A stretch of 9,911 bases of DNA from CAZNVG01 sp964576475 (GTDB taxonomy: Bacteria; Patescibacteriota; Saccharimonadia; Saccharimonadales; CAZNVG01): positions 1 through 9,911 of the forward strand of contig CAZNVG010000038.1 of assembly GCA_964576475.1 (NCBI GenBank). The letters run 5' to 3'. Made by a program: the position numbers and the translations under genes. How positions within the stretch are numbered: the first letter of the stretch is position 1; each line of letters starts with the position of its first letter. Below, one piece after another: positions 1-5,198 of the stretch. The notes beneath the pieces are model-generated. The model saw only the letters and a program-made list of their open reading frames with translations. It had not been told where the DNA came from and did no database searches.

Positions 1-2
1 TT

Positions 3-59
3 GGTCTGGAGCTGAATAATAGTATCAGAACAGATGAGAATGGTCAATTAGTGCACTGA
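3..59 (+). CDS. Possible C-terminal end of an upstream gene (partial)
   Basis: Frame 3 is the only reading frame on either strand that stays open from the left edge. It encodes about 18 residues ending in DENGQLVH and stops at a TGA. All three minus-strand frames and the other two plus-strand frames have stops inside the first 60 bases. The fragment is too short to identify, and an open stretch of this length can occur by chance. If real, it is the tail of a plus-strand gene whose body lies outside the window. Confidence 0.3.
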   Translation, partial: GLELNNSIRTDENGQLVH

Positions 60-78
60 GAAAACAACCATAATGATA

Positions 79-107
79 TTGCTTATTTTTACTTTTTATA
101 GTATAAT
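79..107 (+). promoter_or_regulatory. Promoter of the GC-rich orphan gene
   Basis: A TTGCTT -35-like box (79-84), a 17-base spacer and a perfect TATAAT -10 box (102-107) lie in an AT-rich stretch. Transcription would start near 114, giving a leader of roughly 160 nt before the ATG at 278. The same TTGCTT hexamer serves as the -35 of the ABC operon promoter in this window, which supports the assignment. Confidence 0.7.
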
Positions 108-187
108 ATGTGCATCTTTGTCATATTTAGACAGAGGTGGTTCTTTGCCAATTTGGAATTGATTCTGCATTGTTTGTGGACTGTTTT

Positions 188-238
188 GTTGTTGGCGATC
201 GGAGCTCACCAACCAGATGAGTTGCGATCGCTAACAAC
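188..238 (+). promoter_or_regulatory. Strong hairpin in the 5' leader of the orphan gene
   Basis: The arms GTTGTTGGCGATCG (188-201) and CGATCGCTAACAAC (225-238) pair over 14 positions with one G-U. After one G-G mismatch the stem continues for 6 more pairs (203-208 with 218-223, one G-U), closing a 9-nt loop CCAACCAGA. The structure sits inside the predicted leader, 40 nt before the start codon, and is not followed by a T run. It could be an mRNA-stabilising stem, a protein-binding site on RNA, or a palindromic operator on DNA (224-231 is the palindrome GCGATCGC). The structure is visible; its function is unknown. Confidence 0.7.
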
Positions 239-277
239 GTAACCAAGTACCACTACCGTCTCTGAAGGGAGATTGCA

Positions 278-805
278 ATGTATAGAATGCGTAAGTTTGG
301 CCGAAGCCGTCGAGGTTCGAAGTCCGCAGCGCAGCTGCGAAACGAACAGCTCGCCGAGAAGCGTGCCATGCTCGATAGCCAGCGTATGTACATCGCTGAA
401 CAGTTAGGCCTGCTTCACAGCCACAGAACTCGACGAGACACCCTGGTGGGTGAACTCGATGGCGAGTCAAGCTCCTCGGACATCGACATCGTCAAAGCAC
501 TCGAACTACTGGTTCAGAACTACAACACCCTCATCGAGTTGAGGGAACGACACATCGAGCTGCTGAAGCAGATACTCAAGATCCACACGAAGATGCTCAC
601 CGAGGAGATCAGCGCCACCAGATACCCGGAAGCGCCTCGCGAAGGCTCAGTGATGAACTACGCAATCAAGTCGATTGAACTGAATGCTCGGCACTCACTG
701 ATCGAACTGCACGAGGAACTCGCGAGTGTTCAGCAGCAGCTGGATTCTCTCGGTGATTCGCTGGCCGTGTCCGACACCACGCACTCAGGCGCCATCGTCG
801 ACTAG
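278..805 (+). CDS. Orphan helical protein with basic N-terminus, GC-rich gene
   Basis: 175 aa, family not recognised. Residues 1-35 are strongly basic (MYRMRKFGRSRRGSK and onward), a possible nucleic-acid-binding or disordered tail. Residues 35-60, 68-112 and 127-162 look like amphipathic helices with coiled-coil character, separated by a Ser/Asp-rich break (62-70) and a Pro/Gly break (117-123). There is no signal peptide, membrane segment or cysteine. The start is set by a good Shine-Dalgarno AAGGGAG (265-271) 6 nt before the ATG; the in-frame ATG at residue 4 lacks this. The gene has its own promoter, a long structured leader and a 3' hairpin, so it is probably monocistronic. G+C is visibly higher than in neighbours (33 and 36 of 60 in 361-420 and 421-480; 29 and 22 of 60 in 1621-1680 and 1741-1800), with many CTC, ATC, GAG and AAG codons. 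This could reflect recent acquisition or selection for high expression. Confidence 0.85.
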   Translation: MYRMRKFGRSRRGSKSAAQLRNEQLAEKRAMLDSQRMYIAEQLGLLHSHRTRRDTLVGELDGESSSSDIDIVKALELLVQNYNTLIELRERHIELLKQILKIHTKMLTEEISATRYPEAPREGSVMNYAIKSIELNARHSLIELHEELASVQQQLDSLGDSLAVSDTTHSGAIVD

Positions 806-841
806 ACGTAGAAGTCAATTCCATCCGCATCGAACGCAAGT

Positions 842-896
842 CCTGGGTCTTGGTCTCATTTATATACGCTTTAGCGTATAGAGACCAGGACCCAGG
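842..896. terminator. Long bulged hairpin between convergent genes
   Basis: CCTGGGTCTTGGTCTC (842-857) pairs with GAGACCAGGACCCAGG (881-896) over 16 positions with one G-U. A 5-nt bulge (858-862) follows, then a second 7-bp stem TATACGC/GCGTATA (863-869 with 874-880) closes a TTTA tetraloop. It occupies the intergenic space between the convergent orphan gene (ends 805) and the DivIC-like gene (ends 907), where a bidirectional terminator or RNA 3'-end stabiliser is expected. Neither side has a U tract, so it is not a classical intrinsic terminator. CAAG occurs at 837-840 and 897-900, just outside the hairpin; this may be chance or a tiny target-site-like duplication. Confidence 0.65.
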
Positions 897-906
897 CAAG
901 AATTAT

Positions 907-1371
907 TTACTTATCCTCGCTGTTATGACGAATTAATAGAAAATCACGCCAAGCCTTTAGATTGTCGGCCCATGAGGTTTTAGCGTTGTTTTCAGCCTGC
1001 TTTCCTTGGTCGCTCAGGACTCCCGGATCAAGTGAGCCAGTTGGCTGATCGGCATTTGTTGGTCGAGGAAACGCGACAACCTTCTCGCCGGCTCCCGCTT
1101 TGTTGAATTTACGACGTGCTTCGAGCTCAAGATAGGCGTCAGATTTATAATATTCAATTTGGTATTTCAACTTGGCATTCTCAAGCTCGCGAACTTCATT
1201 TTCTTGCTGCAGTGCTGCGATATCTTTCTGGATGGAGTAGTTTTTTTGAATTACTTTTGCAGTGCTCCAGCTCAAACTAAACGCGATGATAGCGAATAGA
1301 TACAGCGACAAATTGCTTGGGTGCAAATATTTTCGCCACCGCGCGGTGTTCTTTAGTAAGTCCAGATTCAT
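907..1371 (-). CDS. Septum formation initiator, DivIC/FtsB family
   Basis: 154 aa. Bitopic division protein: a short basic cytoplasmic N-terminus, one membrane helix at about 21-40, then an extracytoplasmic coiled coil at about 42-74. The segment 74-99 carries the typical family ending (a tyrosine pair, then SDAYLELEARRKF, then GEKVV). In known bacteria DivIC/FtsB forms a complex with FtsL and FtsQ/DivIB and activates septal peptidoglycan synthesis; that role is inferred here from the family. A C-terminal extension (about 100-154) contains a Pro/Gly/Asp linker and a Trp-rich end (TSWADNLKAWRDFL), longer than E. coli FtsB. The ATG at 1371 has no Shine-Dalgarno ahead of it. The gene stands alone, divergent from the tRNA and convergent with the orphan gene. 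TAA stop. Confidence 0.9.
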   Translation of the reverse strand: MNLDLLKNTARWRKYLHPSNLSLYLFAIIAFSLSWSTAKVIQKNYSIQKDIAALQQENEVRELENAKLKYQIEYYKSDAYLELEARRKFNKAGAGEKVVAFPRPTNADQPTGSLDPGVLSDQGKQAENNAKTSWADNLKAWRDFLLIRHNSEDK

Positions 1372-1408
1372 GTTTGTTTGGCTTTAGGCACTACCTTTTC
1401 GTAACAAC

Positions 1409-1417
1409 ATTATGCCA
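1409..1417 (-). promoter_or_regulatory. Possible extended -10 promoter of the DivIC-like gene
   Basis: On the minus strand the sequence TGgCATAAT occurs, with CATAAT at 1414-1409 and TG at 1417-1416. This would start transcription near 1402 and leave a leader of about 30 nt. I see no good -35 box. It overlaps the upstream part of the divergent tRNA promoter, so the two could compete for polymerase. Confidence 0.4.
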
Positions 1418-1441
1418 CGCAGGGCAATAATCTGCTATACT
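1412..1441 (+). promoter_or_regulatory. Promoter of the tRNA gene
   Basis: An extended -10 box TGcTATACT (1433-1441) is preceded at 18 bases by ATGCCA (1412-1417), which matches TTGACA at four positions. Transcription would begin near 1448, about 25 nt before the mature tRNA. The short leader contains a small GCAGC/GCTGC stem (1454-1467). Confidence 0.6.
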
Positions 1442-1472
1442 CCATCTGTTAATGCAGCTACCGCTGCTACAC

Positions 1473-1548
1473 GGGGGCGTAGCTCAGGGGTTAGAGCAGT
1501 CGGCTCATAACTGATTGGTCGTAGGTTCAAATCCTACCGCCCCCACCA
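1473..1548 (+). tRNA. tRNA with CAT anticodon (elongator Met or Ile2)
   Basis: A full cloverleaf is visible: acceptor stem GGGGGCG (1473-1479) with CGCCCCC (1538-1544), all Watson-Crick; D arm GCTC/GAGC (1482-1485, 1494-1497); anticodon arm GTCGG/CTGAT with loop CTCATAA and anticodon CAT at 1506-1508; T arm GTAGG/CCTAC with loop TTCAAAT; discriminator A; encoded CCA (1546-1548). The paired G1-C72 excludes the initiator type, which has an unpaired end. The choice between elongator tRNA-Met and the tRNA-Ile whose wobble C is converted to lysidine by TilS cannot be settled by eye. The variable region TTGGTC resembles known Ile2 tRNAs, but similar forms occur in Met tRNAs. The anticodon stem has two G-U pairs. 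Confidence 0.97.
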
Positions 1549-1551
1549 TAG

Positions 1552-1579
1552 AAACCACCTGATTGGTGGTTTTTTGTTT
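1552..1579 (+). terminator. Intrinsic terminator of the tRNA gene
   Basis: A perfect 8-bp stem AAACCACC (1552-1559) with GGTGGTTT (1565-1572), loop TGATT, runs into a T tract interrupted by one G (TTTTTTGTTT through 1579). It begins 4 nt after the encoded CCA. Its downstream edge abuts the -10 box of the next gene. Confidence 0.9.
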
Positions 1580-1587
1580 GCTATGAT
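1579..1587 (+). promoter_or_regulatory. Extended -10 promoter, leaderless start of the EamA gene
   Basis: TGcTATGAT spans 1579-1587 and is followed by 6 nt and the ATG at 1594, so transcription should start at or next to the A of the start codon. No ribosome binding site precedes the gene. The -35 position (1559-1564, CTGATT) falls in the tRNA terminator hairpin and matches poorly, as is common for extended -10 promoters. Confidence 0.6.
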
Positions 1588-1593
1588 AATCCA

Positions 1594-2487
1594 ATGGATA
1601 CACCGCTTATTGTTAGCTCTCTCGGATTACTCTCTGCTATCGCCTGGGGAATATCTGATTTCTTTGCAGCCAAGTCTTCGAAATCCATCGGACCTGTACT
1701 AACGGCATTATTAGTAAGCAGCATTAGCTGTATAAGCTTCATAATACTATTTGGACTATTTTTCCAACAAAGCATGGCAACCCTTACCACGTCTGGATTT
1801 ATCAATGCTGCCGCTTCAGGTTTCTTTATATCCAGTGGTGTCGTTGCTTTCTTTGCTGGTCTTAAAATCGGACCAGTTAGCATCGTCAGCCCGCTCTCAA
1901 GCATGTATCCGCTATTTACAACTGTCATCGCATTAACGTTATTCGACGCAGTACTCAGTACACAGCAGCTAATCGGAATAGGCCTCGCTCTCGTCGGCGT
2001 ACTAGTCACTTCTGAAATAACGCAATCCAAACCTGGCAAGCATAGACTTGGCGTCGGACCATTGTTGGCCTTACTCACTGCGCTGTGCTGGGGTGTGGGC
2101 TACACATTGCTCGCGCAATCGATGAAAACCCAAGACTGGCAAGTCTCTTCGCTCATAAACTATGCCTTCTCAGTCATTACGCTCCTGCTTTTGCTCCCTG
2201 CTATCAAAGGCAGTGAAGTCATTAACCGAAAAACGGTTTCTCGCGCACTACGCAATCGGTACGTCATAGGCACAAGCCTTGTACAGCTCATAGGTGTTGG
2301 CGCTCTTGAAATAGGTATCTCGAAGTCAACTGCCAGCAACGGCGCCATTGTGACCGCTATTTCAGCTAGCTATCCAGTTCTAACAGTTGTACTTGCGCTT
2401 AAGCACTTTGGTGAAAAGACTAAGTTTATTCCGCTTGCGGGCGCAGCTATAGGCATAGCGGGCATTGTGATTCTTTCCCTAGGTTGA
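1594..2487 (+). CDS. EamA/DMT-superfamily transporter
   Basis: 297 aa, the usual length of a two-domain EamA permease of about ten membrane helices. The N-terminal repeat covers about 5-140 and the C-terminal repeat about 153-296; the two are internally similar. The family hallmark before the fourth helix of each repeat is visible as GPVSIVSPLSSMYPLFTTV (93-111) and GAIVTAISASYPVLTVVLA (250-268), both with a Pro in a YP pair. A GAAIGIAGIVILSLG helix ends the protein. Members export or import small metabolites such as amino acids or nucleotide-related compounds; the substrate cannot be told from sequence. The start has no Shine-Dalgarno and is predicted leaderless. TGA stop. A neighbouring gene on the same strand starts 37 nt downstream with its own promoter. 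Confidence 0.92.
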   Translation: MDTPLIVSSLGLLSAIAWGISDFFAAKSSKSIGPVLTALLVSSISCISFIILFGLFFQQSMATLTTSGFINAAASGFFISSGVVAFFAGLKIGPVSIVSPLSSMYPLFTTVIALTLFDAVLSTQQLIGIGLALVGVLVTSEITQSKPGKHRLGVGPLLALLTALCWGVGYTLLAQSMKTQDWQVSSLINYAFSVITLLLLLPAIKGSEVINRKTVSRALRNRYVIGTSLVQLIGVGALEIGISKSTASNGAIVTAISASYPVLTVVLALKHFGEKTKFIPLAGAAIGIAGIVILSLG

Positions 2488-2490
2488 TTC

Positions 2491-2518
2491 TTGTAATTTT
2501 CCGATTTTATGGTACTCT
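2491..2518 (+). promoter_or_regulatory. Extended -10 promoter, leaderless start of the acidic orphan gene
   Basis: TTGTAA (2491-2496, four of six matches to TTGACA) lies 16 bases before the -10 TACTCT (2513-2518), which is preceded by TGg (2510-2512) as in an extended -10 box. Six nucleotides separate the box from the ATG at 2525, the same geometry as at 1594. No Shine-Dalgarno is present. Confidence 0.55.
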
Positions 2519-2524
2519 ACGTTA

Positions 2525-3433
2525 ATGGAAAAATTTGAGGTTTTTCATCCTGATTTCATAGAGGCGAATCGTCATGTGATCGATACCCTATGTATAGAGT
2601 TTGATGAACAGTTAACCAGTCGTACCGATACAATAGTTTGTGTTGAAGTACTCCTAACACCTGCCGCCATAACAATTACCGAAGGTGAGCAAACTGCCAC
2701 AACACTCGACCCAAGCTGCATAAGCGGCGACACCGAAGAAGATAAAGACTATGCAGATTCGTTGAACAAAACCTCGATTGCAAGCGCCCTATCTCACACA
2801 CTCGATCTTAATTACTCGTTTCTCAAGTATGCACAATCGCGCAAAGAAGCGCTCGATCCACGCTTTGCAGACTTCGACGATGTCAACGACGACAACTTGG
2901 ATGATAAAATTCGAGATTGCGAAAACATATATCGCACCATCGCGATGATGGACGATGACGAGCCAGCGGCGAATCGTCAACTCATGAGAGTAACGGCAGT
3001 ATATCCTGACGGAAACCGCGCTGAACTTCGCAATCTGTACTACTTTGACGGCGAGATCAAAGAGCGCCTAAGCATATTCACGGTAAATGGTGACTGTGTT
3101 GATATTGATTATGAACAGACGCTTGGTGCAGCCAACATCGTAAAAGTGGCCTGTTTCGACGCTTTTGAATCTACTGCAGACGCAACTGTTTTCTTCTCAT
3201 TTGATGCCTTTGCAGCAATTGGATTGTCAGGAGAGGCGCTTGACGAAAGGCTTGCCGAGATTCAGCTCAAATACATGGACACTCCCCACGAGCAGACGGT
3301 ATCTAAACTCGTCTATGCGTTGCGTCCGCTTTATCAAGCCATCGCTGAATCAAGCGCACTGCGCAAACTCGTAGGCGACACCATACCTACCAACCAAAGA
3401 CTTAGAGATTTTGTAGCGCTTCTGGCCGCTTAG
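2525..3433 (+). CDS. Acidic orphan cytoplasmic protein
   Basis: 302 aa, family not recognised. The protein is strongly acidic, with Asp/Glu clusters at 68-78 (GDTEEDKDYAD), 115-127 (many Asp) and 143-146 (DDDE). It has no signal peptide or membrane helix. Cysteines at 23, 39, 65, 132, 191 and 210 are scattered and form no CxxC pair. Predicted layout: an alpha/beta N-terminal part (1-50), an acidic helical middle (70-150), a beta-rich segment (152-230, with VTAVYPDGNRAELRNLYYFDGEIKERLSIF) and a helical C-terminus (236-302). No catalytic motif is evident. The start is supported by the extended -10 box at fixed distance. The last codons overlap the stop of the convergent ABC permease. Function unknown. 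Confidence 0.85.
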   Translation: MEKFEVFHPDFIEANRHVIDTLCIEFDEQLTSRTDTIVCVEVLLTPAAITITEGEQTATTLDPSCISGDTEEDKDYADSLNKTSIASALSHTLDLNYSFLKYAQSRKEALDPRFADFDDVNDDNLDDKIRDCENIYRTIAMMDDDEPAANRQLMRVTAVYPDGNRAELRNLYYFDGEIKERLSIFTVNGDCVDIDYEQTLGAANIVKVACFDAFESTADATVFFSFDAFAAIGLSGEALDERLAEIQLKYMDTPHEQTVSKLVYALRPLYQAIAESSALRKLVGDTIPTNQRLRDFVALLAA

Positions 3434-4224
3434 TTCAAGTCTCTACGACGAAAGCTCACAAGACTCACTACGGCGCAGATCACTATCACTACTATAAAGA
3501 ACATAAAGTTCTTGTAATTGCTGATGCCACTAAGTATCGATTCAGTCTGATAATAGTGAAATGGAAAAAGCTTACTGGGAGCTTTAAGCCAGCTAACCGT
3601 GCCGGCGAGTGAGCTGATGAGATATCCGCCTAAGGCAATGGTTGCACCGATGCCAAGACTAGCACTTCTAGCCTTGCCAGTCGCTGCTAGCGCAAAGGCA
3701 ATGGCGCCGACCGACAGAACGAGTAAGTAGCAAGCTATGTTTGCTAAAATAATCGGCCATACACCAACGGTAAGTCCGACAATTCGCCCTGTAATTAGTG
3801 TCGTAAGCGCTCCTGCAAGAGTAACGATCAGAAGTATACCCATGCCGCTCAGCGCCTTTGCTCCAAGGAAACGAGCACGTGAGATTGGGCGAGCCAATAT
3901 TGCTTCTATAGTATTGTCCTTTTCTTCGACGCCCACCAAAGAACTACCAAGAGAAATGGAGAGAATACTCAAAAGCATTGGTTGCATCAGAAAGAATATT
4001 TGAGAATTCAGAAAGCCAATCGGTGAGAAAAAATCCGTGCTGCCACCAAACAATTGCACTGCTGCTTCTGGAAGGTTGGCGAAAGTCTTCTCCAAATCGG
4101 CCGCTTGATCTTTGAACGAAGGATAGAAAATCATGTTTATGAAAATCAGTCCAAAAATTCCTATAGACCAGCCGAGAATACTCCATCGGCGTTGCTTTAG
4201 CGTGGCGAAAATAACCGCTTTCAT
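3430..4224 (-). CDS. ABC-2 type transporter permease
   Basis: 264 aa. About six membrane helices: roughly 15-35, 73-97, 126-148, 153-178, 186-210 and 237-258. The large extracytoplasmic loop after helix 1 (36-72), a VEEKDNTIEAILARPISRARFLGAK stretch after helix 2 (the coupling-helix region of ABC-2 permeases, about 98-122) and a positively charged RRRDLN end fit an exporter permease of the ABC-2 superfamily. It should pair with the ATPase encoded just upstream to form an exporter for a drug, lipid or peptide; the substrate is unknown. Its ATG overlaps the ATPase stop in an ATGA junction and is served by AAGGA (minus strand, 4238-4234) 9 nt upstream. Its TAA stop overlaps the TAG stop of the convergent gene. 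Confidence 0.92.
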   Translation of the reverse strand: MKAVIFATLKQRRWSILGWSIGIFGLIFINMIFYPSFKDQAADLEKTFANLPEAAVQLFGGSTDFFSPIGFLNSQIFFLMQPMLLSILSISLGSSLVGVEEKDNTIEAILARPISRARFLGAKALSGMGILLIVTLAGALTTLITGRIVGLTVGVWPIILANIACYLLVLSVGAIAFALAATGKARSASLGIGATIALGGYLISSLAGTVSWLKAPSKLFPFHYYQTESILSGISNYKNFMFFIVVIVICAVVSLVSFRRRDLN

Positions 4225-5144
4225 GCGCGTTTGTCCTTATCTTCATAAAACTGCAAAAAGACGTCTTCCAGATCAAGGCTTCTTGTATTTATCTTAAGCA
4301 CTTCATGCGCGGCAAGGAGCTGAAAGAAAGGCGACAAGTCACCTTTCATATTTAGCGACAAGGTATTATCGCGCACCGCAACCCCGCTCACTCCCTTAAG
4401 TTTCTTTATGGCTGCTTCTGGTGGCGAGTTTTTAAAGGTGATATCAAAGGTGTGTGCGCTATCGTCGATAAGTTCGCTGAGCGTACGCTCGCTCATTAGT
4501 TTTCCTTCTCTGATAATACCAATACGGTCACACACTTTTTGCACCTCACTCAGCACATGACTACTCATGAATATCGACGCACCGCGCGCTTTACTTTCGC
4601 GCAGTAAATCATAGAAAACTTCTTGCATTAGTGGATCGAGGCCACTGCTGGGTTCGTCGAGTATAAGTACTTGTGGCTGATGCATAAAGGCTTGAATAAT
4701 ACCGATCTTTTGGCGATTTCCCCGAGAAAGATCACCAATGGGCTTGCGAAGATCGGCCTTTAGCCTCTTTGCAAGCTCCTTAATGTATGCGGCGCTCTTA
4801 GCTGGCTGCAATTTGTGCATATATTCGAGGAACTCTTGGCCAGTCATCTTCGGGTACATAGCACTGTCGCCCGAAAGATAACCGATAGATTGCTTTATAG
4901 TCACGGAGTCACGCACTACGTCTTGCCCGAGTATCTGCGCATCGCCGCTACTTGGCTGAATAAAGTTCATAAGAAGCCGAATGGTAGTCGACTTACCAGC
5001 ACCATTAGGTCCAAGAAAACCATAAACTTCACCTGGGTATACGTGCAGACTAAGCGAATCTAACGCAAATGTTGATGACCCAGCATATTTCTTGCTGAGC
5101 TTATCTATGACGATACTAGGGTTCTGGCGTGCCTTATCATTCAT
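4221..5144 (-). CDS. ABC transporter ATP-binding protein (ABC-2 exporter)
   Basis: 307 aa from the ATG at 5144; an in-frame TTG at 5153 would add three residues. I prefer the ATG because the predicted transcript starts around 5152, leaving an 8-nt leader. Numbering from the TTG, the Walker A GPNGAGKST is at 48-56, the signature is LSRGN at 142-146, Walker B VLILDEP is at 162-168, the D-loop GLDP is at 171-174 and the switch His is at 199 (SSHVL). The Q-loop position reads IGYLSGD, lacking the Gln, and the signature departs from LSGGQ; both are frequent in drug/ABC-2 exporter ATPases. Residues from about 235 form the extra C-terminal domain found in such ATPases and end in LEDVFLQFYE. It energises export through the permease encoded by the overlapping next gene. 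Confidence 0.95.
   Translation of the reverse strand: MNDKARQNPSIVIDKLSKKYAGSSTFALDSLSLHVYPGEVYGFLGPNGAGKSTTIRLLMNFIQPSSGDAQILGQDVVRDSVTIKQSIGYLSGDSAMYPKMTGQEFLEYMHKLQPAKSAAYIKELAKRLKADLRKPIGDLSRGNRQKIGIIQAFMHQPQVLILDEPSSGLDPLMQEVFYDLLRESKARGASIFMSSHVLSEVQKVCDRIGIIREGKLMSERTLSELIDDSAHTFDITFKNSPPEAAIKKLKGVSGVAVRDNTLSLNMKGDLSPFFQLLAAHEVLKINTRSLDLEDVFLQFYEDKDKRA
4234..4238 (-). promoter_or_regulatory. Ribosome binding site of the permease inside the ATPase gene
   Basis: AAGGA on the minus strand lies 9 nt before the permease ATG, within the last codons of the ATPase. Together with the ATGA stop-start overlap it indicates translational coupling and equal output of the two subunits. Confidence 0.6.
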
Positions 5145-5158
5145 ATACTTCAACTACT

Positions 5159-5186
5159 ATTATGAACAGCACCGACCAAAAAGCAA
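5159..5186 (-). promoter_or_regulatory. Promoter of the ABC exporter operon
   Basis: On the minus strand TTGCTT (5186-5181), a 16-base spacer and CATAAT (5164-5159) form a promoter in the 54-base gap after the upstream orphan gene. The start would be near 5152, at the TTG codon and about 8 nt before the ATG at 5144. No strong Shine-Dalgarno precedes either start. Confidence 0.6.
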
Positions 5187-5198
5187 TTCCGCAGTGAT

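Noticed and set aside
188..238. Leader hairpin as an intrinsic terminator or attenuator
   Set aside because: No T tract follows on either strand, and no competing anti-terminator stem or leader peptide was found.
108..242. A 44-codon open frame (MCIFVIFRQRW and on) in the leader of the orphan gene
   Set aside because: Its ATG directly follows the -10 box, so it lies upstream of the predicted transcript start; no ribosome binding site, and its end is simply the leader hairpin.
231..470. Minus-strand open frame of 79 codons
   Set aside because: It is antisense to the supported orphan gene and its leader, with no promoter or ribosome binding site and an implausible composition.
1454..1467. Small GCAGC/GCTGC hairpin before the tRNA as a regulatory element
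   Set aside because: Only 5 bp, and it would be removed with the tRNA 5' leader; too weak to call.
1581..2078. Minus-strand open frame of 165 codons opposite the EamA gene
   Set aside because: The plus strand encodes a clear two-repeat transporter; the antisense frame is a by-product with no start signal.
5145..5153. TTG start for the ABC ATPase
   Set aside because: The ATG at 5144 is a better codon only three residues later, and the predicted transcript start falls within the TTG.
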